Shown one piece after another: positions 1-8,132 of a DNA stretch of 23,178 bases (the first letter of the stretch is position 1; every line of letters begins with the position of its first letter). The position numbers were made by a program, and so were the translations under genes. The DNA lies in the IMG/VR virus record IMGVR_UViG_3300030004_000084, positions 1 to 23,178 of that record, one strand, 5' to 3'. The stretch is from a virus. The notes beneath the pieces are model-generated. The model saw nothing but the letters and a program-made list of their open reading frames with translations, did no database searches and was not told where the DNA came from.

Positions 1-1368
1 CCTTATATTAAGTCCCAAAGTACTAAAGTAACCCAAGAATCTAAGGACTTGCTTTTAAGCGTTGCTACCATCAGCGCCAACGGAGAAAAGGCTCTTGCTG
101 AAGCAGTTCTTAAATGTTTCGAAGAAGTAGGTTTTGGCGAAAGCAGCCATGTTACTATTCGTGAGCTTCCTGGTCCAAGCGGATACAAAGTTGAACGAAT
201 TGAAGGATACCCAATCCCAATTGGCCTAGAGGAAAGTTCTGGTAAATACTTCACAAGTTTTATCAACGATCAAGGAAATCAACGAGCTTATTTAGAGAAT
301 CCTAAATTCATCATTTTTGATGGAGCAATTCAAGACCTATTGCCATTAAGCCCTCTTCTTAATGCTATTGAGGCACGTATCCAAGAAGACCCTGCTAAAA
401 ATAAAGATCTTAAAAATCTTGTATTGGTTGCAAATGGATTTTCAGAGACAGTTATTTCTACGCTCGCATTTAACTTTGAGCAAACTGGCACTCTCCGAGT
501 TCTTCCAATGAAAGCTCCAATGGCTCAATTCATGAACGCACAAAGTCATTGGTTAGTCGATTTGGCTGCCTTTACAGGAGCAAGAGTATTTGGCATGAAA
601 AACCAAATTAATGACGCTACTGTTGAAGATTTAGGAAGCGGAATGGAAAGCTTTGAGGCCACACGTTTCAGAAGTACATTGAGTGGTACTCCAGATGAAA
701 TAAATATCGAATGCCGCGCAGAAGAATTGACAACCCAACTTAAGAGAGCCGAATCAAAAGCTGAATCTGGTTGGTTAGAAGAACGTATTGCAAAAATCAC
801 TTCAGGTATCGCAAAACTTACGGTGGTTGGATCTTCTCCTGGAGATATCAAAGAAAGATGCGACCGAGCAGAGGATGCAGTGTGCTCTATTCGTAGTAGT
901 TTAACTAACGGAATTCTTCCGGGTGGTGGACGAGTAATTCTTAATATGGCTCTTAAATTATCTAACGAATTACCAAAAAACGATCCAGCTCTAGAAATTC
1001 TAATGCCATCTTTTATCAGTGTTGTAAACCGACTCCTTGAAAATGCCGGTTACAACGAAGAGCAGGCAGGAGAAGTACTTGGTCATTTAGTCAGTAATCC
1101 AGAAGATGTTTACGATATCGAAAATCAAGTATTCGGAAAACCCGAAGAGTTGGGATTATTTGATGCTTGTAAGGCTGTAAGCGAAGCTCTACGTAACTCA
1201 GTTGAAATTGCAGGTGTTCTTGGAACTCTTGGTGGTATCGTAGTTCACCCTCGTGACTCTGATTTCGAGCGTAAAGAAGCTTCTCTTGATGAAGAATGGC
1301 GCAAAGTAAGTGCTAATCCAGATGCTTACCAGAACCCTGCTTTAAATAGAGCTAGACAGGGCGCTTAA
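1..1368 (+). CDS. groEL: GroEL-like chaperonin (5' end outside window)
   Basis: Group I chaperonins form ATP-driven rings that refold proteins; phage versions are thought to fold virion or replication proteins. The reading frame is open to base 1, so the gene starts upstream. About 455 residues are visible, and roughly the first 100 of a normal ~540-residue GroEL are missing. Family landmarks in order: an ISAN segment like the VGTISAN of bacterial GroEL, an apical-domain region with YFTSFIND in place of YLSPYFIN, the ERIAKITSGIAKLTVVG segment matching ERVAKLAGGVAVIKVG, and RAEDAV followed by NGILPGGG, matching VEDALHAT and GVVAGGG. The Asp of RAEDA aligns with catalytic Asp398 of E. coli GroEL, so ATPase activity is plausible. 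The Gly/Met-rich C-terminal tail is absent and the apical domain is very divergent. No groES-like gene is visible. The stop lies 4 nt before terL, suggesting co-transcription with packaging genes. Confidence 0.88.
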   Translation, partial: PYIKSQSTKVTQESKDLLLSVATISANGEKALAEAVLKCFEEVGFGESSHVTIRELPGPSGYKVERIEGYPIPIGLEESSGKYFTSFINDQGNQRAYLENPKFIIFDGAIQDLLPLSPLLNAIEARIQEDPAKNKDLKNLVLVANGFSETVISTLAFNFEQTGTLRVLPMKAPMAQFMNAQSHWLVDLAAFTGARVFGMKNQINDATVEDLGSGMESFEATRFRSTLSGTPDEINIECRAEELTTQLKRAESKAESGWLEERIAKITSGIAKLTVVGSSPGDIKERCDRAEDAVCSIRSSLTNGILPGGGRVILNMALKLSNELPKNDPALEILMPSFISVVNRLLENAGYNEEQAGEVLGHLVSNPEDVYDIENQVFGKPEELGLFDACKAVSEALRNSVEIAGVLGTLGGIVVHPRDSDFERKEASLDEEWRKVSANPDAYQNPALNRARQGA

Positions 1369-1372
1369 TAAT

Positions 1373-3241
1373 ATGGATTTCAAAGCTTTAACAGATGAGC
1401 AGAAGAAGGAGATGGCGGACTTAATGTTCGAGCCTCTTTCTTCTGCTAGTGACGTTAAGGACTGGGCTCGGGCCTTTTTAGATCTAGAGCTTCCACTTGA
1501 AATTACAGATCCAGATAGCACAAGCTCTCCTCTCGATGCCGTGTGGCAAATCTACAATGGCGCTAAAAATAACTCAGGAGATATAACTCCAGGTTACATT
1601 TTGATGAGTTGTCGAGAAGGTATGAAAACCGTTTCTGTTGCGATATTGGAGCTTCTCATTATGCTCCATTTCCAAAGAACTGTAGCTCATGCTGCCGCAA
1701 CCGAAGAGCAGTCAGCCGTTGCTATCGGTTACATTAACGATTTTATCACCAAAATTCAGCCCTTATTAGAATCTCGTGGCTGGGTAAACATGACCCAAAA
1801 TAAACGGACTATTAAATATAAGACCCCGGAAGGAAAAGGTCCCTTCATTAAAATTTTAATTTGTACCCCTAAAGGTATGAATTCTTTGCACGCTAACTTT
1901 TTGTTCCTGGATGAGTTGGATTTGGCCGATCCTGCAGCCATCAAACAAGGTAAAAACATTACCGGTTTCAGTCGTGGGTTTTATGGGGTTAAGGTTTATT
2001 TAAGTACTCGTAAGTACGCTTTCGGTAACATGCAAGACGCCCTAAATAAAGCCGCTGATATGAACTATAAGGTTCTTTCATGGAATATTCTGGACGTTAC
2101 TGAAGCATGTCCACCTTCAAGGCACAAACCAGAACTTCCAAGACAGGACATGTTCGTTGGTAAGAACCTTCCGCTAGTAAGACTTACTGGCGATGAATTT
2201 AATGCTCTTTCTGATGTAGAAAAAGCTAAATACGACATGATCCCAAATGCATATGCTGGATGTGTTGGGTGCAAGCTTCTCCCTGTATGCAGAACACGAT
2301 TAACTGAAAAACCTGCTTCAGCAACAGATGGTTTTTATAAACCTATTATTTCCATCATCAATAAGTTCGCCGAGAATGACGTTGACGTTGCAGAGGCTGA
2401 GTTAATGTGCTGGAAGCCCGGTACTGCTGGATTGGTGTACCCAAGATATATCGATCGAAGTAATGGCGGAAATCTCATTACCGTAAATCAAGCTTTTGAA
2501 ACTCTCATAGGTAGTGCTCCTCCACCAAAAATTACTGAACAGAACATTTACTCCATTATTAAACAATTGGATCTACCAATTTACTGTGCAGTGGATTGGG
2601 GTTTTGAGCACGATGCCGTTATCTTGGTTGCTGTTAAAGTGCCGAATGGTGAAGTATGGATTATTGACTGTTTCTCAAGTCCAGGATTAGAGATTCAAGA
2701 CTTACTCAAAGTAGCCATTAATTTTAAAGACAGATTTGGTCCAAGGAAGTGGTATTGCGATACCAACGCACCAGGAAACATTAAATCTTTTGTAAGAAAC
2801 GGTATGCCTTGTCCAAAATTCGTTAAGGACGTTCAAGGCGGTATCGGTGCAGTTCGCGGTAAAATCATTACTGCTGACGGTCACAGAATGCTTAAAGTCC
2901 TAGAGATAGAAAACACCAAGAAAGTAAGAACTGCTATTATGAAGCACAGATTCTTACTTGATGGTCAAGGCCATGTAACGACTACCCCGGATAATGATGC
3001 CGGTGTTGCCGATATATGTGACTCCCTTCGATATTTAGGCCAAAACATATTTCCATTAGCCGGTACTCAACGTCCAAACATTACTTCAATGGATCCAAAT
3101 GCACCCAGTCAGATTCCAGATGATCAAAAATATACTCCTGAACAACATGAAATTATGCAAACTGCTCTAGATAAGGCTCTAGGGAAATCCACTAAAAAGG
3201 GTGGTACCGGAAAAAGAGGTAGTTTTCACTTTAATTTCTGA
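1373..3241 (+). CDS. terL: Terminase large subunit (packaging ATPase/nuclease)
   Basis: TerL docks on the portal, pumps DNA into the prohead and cuts the concatemer. At 622 residues it has the usual length with both domains. ATPase domain: a deviant Walker A, SCREGMKT, at about residues 79-86 (Met where Gly is usual before Lys), and Walker B FLFLDE ending at Asp180-Glu181. RNase H-like nuclease domain: three acidic motifs, AVDWG (Asp408), WYCDTN (Asp463) and VADICDSLRY (Asp547/Asp550). Between the domains lies a Cys cluster, CVGC then LLPVC (Cys297, Cys300, Cys306), which could bind metal. No small terminase subunit is seen next to it. It follows the chaperonin by 4 nt and precedes a homing endonuclease, a common insertion site. 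The gene is uninterrupted. Identification is firm; the Walker A deviation is within what TerL families tolerate. Confidence 0.95.
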   Translation: MDFKALTDEQKKEMADLMFEPLSSASDVKDWARAFLDLELPLEITDPDSTSSPLDAVWQIYNGAKNNSGDITPGYILMSCREGMKTVSVAILELLIMLHFQRTVAHAAATEEQSAVAIGYINDFITKIQPLLESRGWVNMTQNKRTIKYKTPEGKGPFIKILICTPKGMNSLHANFLFLDELDLADPAAIKQGKNITGFSRGFYGVKVYLSTRKYAFGNMQDALNKAADMNYKVLSWNILDVTEACPPSRHKPELPRQDMFVGKNLPLVRLTGDEFNALSDVEKAKYDMIPNAYAGCVGCKLLPVCRTRLTEKPASATDGFYKPIISIINKFAENDVDVAEAELMCWKPGTAGLVYPRYIDRSNGGNLITVNQAFETLIGSAPPPKITEQNIYSIIKQLDLPIYCAVDWGFEHDAVILVAVKVPNGEVWIIDCFSSPGLEIQDLLKVAINFKDRFGPRKWYCDTNAPGNIKSFVRNGMPCPKFVKDVQGGIGAVRGKIITADGHRMLKVLEIENTKKVRTAIMKHRFLLDGQGHVTTTPDNDAGVADICDSLRYLGQNIFPLAGTQRPNITSMDPNAPSQIPDDQKYTPEQHEIMQTALDKALGKSTKKGGTGKRGSFHFNF

Positions 3242-3243
3242 TA

Positions 3244-3252
3244 CAATCTTAA
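3244..3252 (+). promoter_or_regulatory. Candidate phage promoter motif CAATCTTAA
   Basis: One of seven copies of AATCTTA in the short gaps of this window. Its core ends 5 nt before the ATG of the GIY-YIG gene, with no properly spaced Shine-Dalgarno sequence. If it is a -10 element, the transcript would begin at the ATG. The promoter role is inferred from recurrence and position only. Confidence 0.5.
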
Positions 3253-3256
3253 GAGT

Positions 3257-3868
3257 ATGATTGGCGGATGTATTTATAAAATTACCAATAAAATCAACGG
3301 CAAAATGTATGTGGGTCAAACGACACAGCCTCTCCACGTTAGATTTAATTCTCATTGCGCAAAACATAGTCATTGCAAGTATCTATTGAGCGCTATAAAC
3401 ACATATGGGAGAAGTAATTTTACGATAGAAACACTTTTCTCTGCGAGATCTGAGAATAAGAGCGAATTAAAAGACATTTTAAATAAAGAAGAGAGTAAGT
3501 TGATAATTTTACTCAATACGGTAGCTCCAAACGGATACAACCTAACTTCTGGCGGGGATTGTGCAAAATTTAATAAAGAAAGCATTGAGTCTCGTGCCCA
3601 AAAACACAAAAAGCCAATTAGATGTAACGAAACGGGACAAATATGGGAATCGACAAAAGAATGCGCAGCTTATTTTGGAGTAAAATCTCAATCTATTTAT
3701 AGAATTTTAAGGGGTATTCGCGATACGTTTAGGGGATTAAGTTTTTCATACATCAATCCAAGTCGTTCGAAAAATAAAATTGTTAGAACGAGAAAAATAA
3801 GATCTTTGGACAGTTATGATCTTACGGGATTATATGAAAAAATAAATGAACAAAAAAAAGACCTATAA
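3257..3868 (+). CDS. GIY-YIG homing endonuclease with NUMOD1-like domain
   Basis: A free-standing homing endonuclease that would nick or cut DNA lacking the element and so spread itself. The N-terminus has the GIY-YIG hallmark: IYKITN at residues 6-11 and MYVGQTT near residue 18, followed by a loop rich in basic and His residues and a conserved Glu (KEESKLI). The C-terminal part carries a NUMOD1-type DNA-binding repeat, from KPIRCNETGQ to FRGLSFSYI (about residues 119-164). It sits between terL and a virion gene, in the same direction. The frame closes shortly after a run of eight A (3852-3859). A second NUMOD1 repeat follows in the -1 frame, so the protein may be truncated or made longer by frameshifting. 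There is no Shine-Dalgarno sequence; the AATCTTA motif lies 5 nt before the ATG. Confidence 0.85.
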   Translation: MIGGCIYKITNKINGKMYVGQTTQPLHVRFNSHCAKHSHCKYLLSAINTYGRSNFTIETLFSARSENKSELKDILNKEESKLIILLNTVAPNGYNLTSGGDCAKFNKESIESRAQKHKKPIRCNETGQIWESTKECAAYFGVKSQSIYRILRGIRDTFRGLSFSYINPSRSKNKIVRTRKIRSLDSYDLTGLYEKINEQKKDL

Positions 3869-4008
3869 AGTGCAACGAGACTGGCCAAGAATGGGAATCC
3901 ATACGGGAAGCGGCCAAACATTTCGGAACAAAAGATGAGGCCATACATCGGGTTCTTAGAGGTGAGCGGAAAAAATTTAGAAAATTTACCTTTTCCTATA
4001 TTTTATAG
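3859..4008 (+). pseudogene. Second NUMOD1-like repeat, in the -1 frame of the GIY-YIG gene
   Basis: Read one frame back from the GIY-YIG gene, this stretch encodes RPIKCNETGQEWES, then AAKHFGTKDEAIHRVLRG and FRKFTFSYIL before a TAG. It clearly parallels the in-frame repeat (KPIRCNETGQ, YRILRG, FRGLSFSYI). The junction is an A8 run, which in the upstream frame contains the heptamer A AAA AAA at 3853-3859. Possibilities are a programmed -1 shift, a decayed 3' end, or a homopolymer error in the sequence. It accounts for most of the gap between the GIY-YIG stop and the next gene. Confidence 0.7.
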
Positions 4009-4017
4009 CAATCTTAA
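4009..4017 (+). promoter_or_regulatory. Candidate phage promoter motif CAATCTTAA
   Basis: Same core AATCTTA as at 3245. It lies 20 nt before the ATG of the next virion gene, and an AAGAGG ribosome binding site (4023-4028) falls between them. It also leaves the endonuclease gene flanked by two copies of the motif. Confidence 0.5.
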
Positions 4018-4036
4018 CTACTAAGAGGTCTATCTA

Positions 4037-4837
4037 ATGAAAACCAATCTACAATTTTATCTCAATAGTTACGCTGACTTACTTCCAACTACTGCCCCAT
4101 CCAGAAATAACTTTAAATGGCTGAGGGAGATCAATGGAATTCCATTTAATGTGGAGAATAGTCAACAAATTCAAGTACTTCCTGGCGTAACGGTAGGAAA
4201 TGCCATTCAGTACCCATTTTCCACTCCTACTAATTCCGGCACCAATACTCTAAATAGCACAATTAATATGACCGTAGTAGGGTCTACTGTCGGGATCGCT
4301 TTGGGCAACCTTATCGTGGGCAGCGGAATCCCAGTTGGGACTACTGTTGTTTCTATTGGCACTAGTCAATTTACCTTTACCGTAAGCTCTGCAAATGCCA
4401 CTGCAGGAGCCGTATACAGCAATGGTGGACAAAATTTCACCGTAAGCTCTACAATTGCTTCTGGCACGACTCTTGTAACCACTGGAACTGCGGCTCCTAA
4501 TGCCTCTGGAACGCTCACTCTAGTTAGCGGTACTGGAGATGCAACCATTTCCTTCTCTGCTTTTACTGAAGCTACTCCTCTCGTTATGTCTCAGGCAGCT
4601 ACAGTCAGTGGAAACGTTGGAATTAATTTCTATGCACCCGCTGCATTTATCTACCTCGAAACAGACCAACAAATCTCTGTGATATATAACAATGGAGAAG
4701 CTATGGTTCTGAATCCATTCCAAGTCAATGGAATAACTCAGCCAGCAGTATTCTTTATGGCCGGACCTTGCTATGCGCTTTCTGTAACAAATATGAGCGC
4801 CTCTACAGCCAACGTCTTTTTAGCGTCGATGGGTTAA
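4037..4837 (+). CDS. Putative beta-rich virion protein
   Basis: I do not recognise a named family. The N-terminus (about 60 residues, with NFKWLREINGIPFNV) and the C-terminus (about 80 residues, with INFYAPAAFIYLETDQQISVIYN) look like compact beta-rich domains. The middle 110 or so residues are poor in charge and rich in Thr, Ser, Gly and Val. That middle has the pattern NLIVGSGIPVGTTVVSIG, which resembles a beta module (VSGxGIPxGTTV) common in phage tail and head decoration proteins. An imperfect 60-bp repeat underlies part of it. No signal peptide or membrane helix is seen. The position directly before portal, with a stop 3 nt ahead of it, suggests a head or decoration protein. It has a good AAGAGG ribosome binding site. 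Structural assignment is inference. Confidence 0.6.
   Translation: MKTNLQFYLNSYADLLPTTAPSRNNFKWLREINGIPFNVENSQQIQVLPGVTVGNAIQYPFSTPTNSGTNTLNSTINMTVVGSTVGIALGNLIVGSGIPVGTTVVSIGTSQFTFTVSSANATAGAVYSNGGQNFTVSSTIASGTTLVTTGTAAPNASGTLTLVSGTGDATISFSAFTEATPLVMSQAATVSGNVGINFYAPAAFIYLETDQQISVIYNNGEAMVLNPFQVNGITQPAVFFMAGPCYALSVTNMSASTANVFLASMG
4376..4465 (+). repeat. Imperfect 60-bp-period repeat inside the virion gene
   Basis: ACCGTAAGCTCT occurs at 4379-4390 and again at 4439-4450, exactly 60 bp apart, with similar flanks. It encodes FTVSS twice (FTVSSANATAG and FTVSSTIASG). The period is a multiple of three, so copies could be gained or lost without breaking the frame. Confidence 0.6.
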
Positions 4838-4840
4838 TTT

Positions 4841-6655
4841 ATGAGCGAAGAAAATAAAGAACAGTCGGCAATTAAAAAACCAATGACACTTGAGCTTTCT
4901 GACGAAGTGAACATGGATCCCCTTGCTCAATTCAAAAAAGACTCCACTACAATTGTACCATTACAAAAAGCCTTAGACGATTCGCTTGGTAAAGCTACTG
5001 AACGGGCTCCAGCCCTTGCTTTCATGGAGAGCCCTAACTATAACGATGCATATGCCGGTGTAGTTAAATCAAAGAGAAACGAAATTCCAGACGACATCCT
5101 TAAGATGGTCCGAGTGCAGGATCACTTGGTTGCCGCTATCTTAAGAACCCGCGCTGGTCAAATTAGCCAATTTGGAAAGAAACGTGCCGATCGTTTCGAT
5201 AAAGGTATTGAGATCAAAATCAAACCTGAATTCTACAAACTTTTAAATACAGAACAATTCGAAAAAGTTACAGAACGTATTAAACGTCTCGAAACTATTC
5301 TCTTGAATTGCGGTCATACGGAAGGTCTTGAAAACCAACAAAAAATGACTTTGGGGCAATATTTGGCCCTCTCAGTAGAAAACGCCCTTACATTTGGTTG
5401 GATGGGTACAGAAGTTATTTATGACCGTGAATCTGATCCAGATGATAACGGTAGATTTCCATTTAACCGTTTCCGCCCGATCGATTCTGGTACTATTTAC
5501 AAAACCGTTCGTAATGGTGAGCAAGCTGGTATTAATACCCGTATTCTAGCTGTTAAAGAACTTGAGCGTATTACCGGTGACAAGATCAAAATTGACTGGG
5601 ATAAACTCAGAGAAGATAAATATGCTTGGTGTCAACAAGTAGAAGGTATCGCAAAACAATACTTCACCCATGAAGAATTGCTTATGCACGATTTCTATCC
5701 ATGCACTGACGTTGAAAAGAATGGTTATCCGGTACCACCAATCGAAACTGCGATTTCTTCAATTACTACCCATATTAGTATTGATACCTGGAAACGTCTT
5801 TATTTTCAAAACGGTCGTGCTACTCGTGGAGCATTGGTAATTACTTCTGATGACGTTGATTCTCCAACACTCGAAAAATTTAGACAAGAATTCCAAGCAA
5901 GTATCAATGGTGTACAAAACTCATTCCGCACTCCTTTGATGGGTATTTCTCCAACAGAGAAAATTGATTGGTTGTCATTCGCAGGTGATAAGGCAGATGA
6001 CTCATTTGAGTTCATTTACGATCAGATTGCCCGTAACATTCTTGCGACCTTCCAAATGTCTCCAGACGAACTTCCTGGTTATGGCCATTTGAGCAAAGGC
6101 TCTAATAGTCAAACATTAAGTGAGTCAAATAACGAGTTTAAACTTGAGGCTGCCCGTGATTCTGGTTTCGTACCAATCATTCAGCACCTTGAAACATTCT
6201 TCAATCAACGTTTGATCCCAATTATTGATCCGATCCTTGCTAAGATCGTAGTATTCAAAATTGCTGGTCTAGACGCTGAATCTAAAGAGCAAGAATCTAC
6301 TCGTTTACAACAAGATCAGCCTACCCATATGACTTATGACGAAGTTTTAAACTACGTCGATAAACCTACCATCGGTGTAGGAATGGCAGGCGAAGTACCA
6401 TTTAACGAACGTATTCAGCTTCTTTGGGACAAATATTTAGATGTTGGTCAAGTCAAAGGACGCTTTATGGGCAGTCCTGCGGCTTTCGTGGATCCTATGC
6501 AGCGTTTCAAGCGTGACCCATTTGCATTGCAGTCAATGCAGCTTATGGCTCAAATTGCACCAAATGCAGTAGCTGCCATGTTCGCTCCGAGACCACATTC
6601 ATTTGATTTGTTGAAAATGTTAATTTTTGATATGTTAGAAGAGGACGAGGACTAA
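4841..6655 (+). CDS. Portal protein
   Basis: The portal dodecamer forms the head vertex through which DNA enters and leaves and to which TerL and the neck bind. At 604 residues the length is typical. Features seen: an acidic, disordered N-terminus; an alpha/beta body with ILRTRAGQISQF and LSVENALTFGWMGTEVIYD, matching the helix-then-strand pattern of portal wings; FEFIYDQIARNILATFQMSPDELPG, a typical portal clip/stem block with a Pro after the helix; then a long helical part with SESNNEFKLEAARDSGFVPI. The very acidic C-terminus (EEDED) is also common. It sits two genes downstream of terL and is followed by a Mu F-like head protein, the usual portal-head morphogenesis order. There is only a weak ribosome binding site, consistent with coupling to the preceding gene. 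Confidence 0.9.
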   Translation: MSEENKEQSAIKKPMTLELSDEVNMDPLAQFKKDSTTIVPLQKALDDSLGKATERAPALAFMESPNYNDAYAGVVKSKRNEIPDDILKMVRVQDHLVAAILRTRAGQISQFGKKRADRFDKGIEIKIKPEFYKLLNTEQFEKVTERIKRLETILLNCGHTEGLENQQKMTLGQYLALSVENALTFGWMGTEVIYDRESDPDDNGRFPFNRFRPIDSGTIYKTVRNGEQAGINTRILAVKELERITGDKIKIDWDKLREDKYAWCQQVEGIAKQYFTHEELLMHDFYPCTDVEKNGYPVPPIETAISSITTHISIDTWKRLYFQNGRATRGALVITSDDVDSPTLEKFRQEFQASINGVQNSFRTPLMGISPTEKIDWLSFAGDKADDSFEFIYDQIARNILATFQMSPDELPGYGHLSKGSNSQTLSESNNEFKLEAARDSGFVPIIQHLETFFNQRLIPIIDPILAKIVVFKIAGLDAESKEQESTRLQQDQPTHMTYDEVLNYVDKPTIGVGMAGEVPFNERIQLLWDKYLDVGQVKGRFMGSPAAFVDPMQRFKRDPFALQSMQLMAQIAPNAVAAMFAPRPHSFDLLKMLIFDMLEEDED

Positions 6656-6656
6656 T

Positions 6657-6770
6657 ATGACATTCTTTAAGTTTTGTGAATATTTTTTAGGATGTACTTT
6701 AGGTGTCGCAGCTTTGGTTGGCATAGCTTTTTGGATTTTATATCAAATAGCTGCTAGTTTTAAGAATTAA
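6657..6770 (+). CDS. 37-residue single-pass membrane microprotein
   Basis: The ATG directly follows the portal stop (1 nt between). The product is a short polar start (MTFFKFCEYF), one strongly hydrophobic helix of about 20 residues (LGVAALVGIAFWILY) and a short basic tail ending KN. No family is recognisable. It is in the same direction and in line with the head genes, with the next gene 11 nt downstream behind an AAGAGG site. It could be a virion membrane component, a small holin-like peptide or a superinfection factor; none of these can be supported further. Confidence rests on its exact fit into the gap and its clean hydrophobic profile. Confidence 0.55.
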   Translation: MTFFKFCEYFLGCTLGVAALVGIAFWILYQIAASFKN

Positions 6771-6781
6771 GAGGATTAAAC

Positions 6782-7366
6782 ATGAAAAATCAAGATTATA
6801 AATTAAAGTACGAGGATCTGAAATTAAAGTTCATGGACGCAGTAGATGTTTCCTTTCGTCTTGGATTTGAACAAGGTGCCCAACAAGCTCAAGTTCAACA
6901 AGCCCAACAACAAGCTCAAGAAGCTCAGATGCAGCAGCAACAAATGGCTCAAATGCAAGGTCAAGGACAGCCAGGTCAAGAGCAACAAGATCCCAACAAT
7001 CCGGCAGGACCGGATAGTTCAGGTTCTGAGATGGACCAACACATCAGTACCTTGGAATCCATGGTAAATAAACAAGATCCTGCTTCTGCTGGATACGCTG
7101 ACATGAAGAAAACCCTAGATTCAATGAAGAGTCTGGTTGAAATGAAAAAAGCCGAAAACGCTATTAGTGGTATTGCAAAAGCAATGAAGCCAAAATTCAC
7201 CATCGGTAAGGGCGCAAACAAAAACCTTAGTGAGCATGGCAAAAAAGCTCTGAACGATCAAGAGAAGATCGTTGAAGCACTCATGAAAAGCTTTCAAGAC
7301 GAAGAAACAAAAGCTTCAGAAACTATCATAAAAACTTTAAATTTTGAGAATTTGTTAAAAGGTTAA
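6782..7366 (+). CDS. Gln-rich, coiled-coil head-assembly-like protein
   Basis: This 194-residue protein lies between portal and the Mu F-like gene. It begins with a charged helix (YKLKYEDLKLKF) and the FRLGFEQG segment. A Gln/Ala/Met-rich stretch of about 45 residues follows (QQAQVQQAQQQAQEAQMQQ), then a Gly/Pro/Asp linker. The C-terminal half is helical and Lys-rich, with heptad-like MKKTLDSMKSLVEMKKAEN. The FxxGFxxG(A/Q)QQA pattern recurs in phage proteins encoded near portals, but I cannot name a family. Length, low complexity and location suggest a scaffold-like or portal-associated virion component. A good ribosome binding site, AAGAGG, lies before the ATG. The stop is 4 nt from the next start, consistent with one operon. 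Confidence 0.65.
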   Translation: MKNQDYKLKYEDLKLKFMDAVDVSFRLGFEQGAQQAQVQQAQQQAQEAQMQQQQMAQMQGQGQPGQEQQDPNNPAGPDSSGSEMDQHISTLESMVNKQDPASAGYADMKKTLDSMKSLVEMKKAENAISGIAKAMKPKFTIGKGANKNLSEHGKKALNDQEKIVEALMKSFQDEETKASETIIKTLNFENLLKG

Positions 7367-7370
7367 TTTT

Positions 7371-8132
7371 ATGTGGGGCATAAGCAGTTCTGGCAAGGAA
7401 GCGATTTCCTTTGCGATCGAGAAGATGTTTGATGCTTTAGCGTATCAATTTCTTGGCAATATCCCAAAACTAAGGAATAAATCTCCATATTTTAGTGCCA
7501 CTCCAAAATTCAGCCTAGCAAATCTATTCTTGCAAGCCATGAACAATAAGGAGCTTAATCATTATGATAAAGATGTCCTTAAATCTGTTCTTGCTAATTC
7601 TCATGGGTATATCGAGGGCCTAAAAAGCAAGACAAGCTCAAATGTTGTTACGGCTGTGGACTCCTTAATCAGGGAGGCAAAAGCCAACAATTCACATGTG
7701 GGCGCTAATCAGGTATCTGAAATTATCGCGGCTGCAATGAAAAAAGCACGAAGCGACATGAAGCTTATTGCGGAAGCAGAATCTACAAAAACACGAAATC
7801 TTGGTCATACTATGGAAATAGTAGATAGATCAAAACAAGAAGGCATTGAAGACCCAACTGTATTTTTTGTAATCGTTAGGGACGGGGCAACTTGTAAGGA
7901 ATGCTTACGACTTCATATGCTCGATGATCAAGTTACTCCTAGAGTATGGAAAATGTCTGAACTTTCTATGGGATATCACAAAAGAGGTGAGCCTAGACCA
8001 TCAGCTTGTGGTGAACATCCCTTCTGTCGCTGCTCTTTACAGCAACTTCCTCCAGGATGGGGATTCAAAGATGGATTCGTTCACTTCATTTCATTAGAAT
8101 ACAGTGAATATGACGCACAGAGAGCTGCTTAA
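7371..8132 (+). CDS. Mu F-like/SPP1 gp7-like head morphogenesis protein
   Basis: Members of this family are minor head proteins bound near the portal, and some are ejected with the DNA. The 253-residue protein has a helical N-terminal part. The C-terminal signature follows: RDGATCKECLRLH (Cys175, Cys178, His182), then a spacer and CGEHPFCRCSLQQL (Cys213, His216, Cys219, Cys221). This Cys/His set is the conserved zinc-binding-like core of the Mu F family, and the upstream ARSDMKLIAEAESTKTRN helix matches its ARTE-type motif. It comes after portal, where the family usually sits. It ends the first head block: its stop overlaps by 4 nt the stop of the convergent metabolic operon. Confidence 0.85.
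   Translation: MWGISSSGKEAISFAIEKMFDALAYQFLGNIPKLRNKSPYFSATPKFSLANLFLQAMNNKELNHYDKDVLKSVLANSHGYIEGLKSKTSSNVVTAVDSLIREAKANNSHVGANQVSEIIAAAMKKARSDMKLIAEAESTKTRNLGHTMEIVDRSKQEGIEDPTVFFVIVRDGATCKECLRLHMLDDQVTPRVWKMSELSMGYHKRGEPRPSACGEHPFCRCSLQQLPPGWGFKDGFVHFISLEYSEYDAQRAA

Noticed and set aside
546-851. Antisense frame inside the chaperonin gene, and similar frames opposite or inside portal, terL and capsid genes
   Set aside because: They overlap strongly supported genes, have no ribosome binding sites or recognisable domains, and are typical shadows.
3244-4017. AATCTTAA copies around the GIY-YIG gene as a target-site duplication
   Set aside because: Homing endonucleases move by recombination and do not create such duplications; the motif also occurs at genes without insertions.
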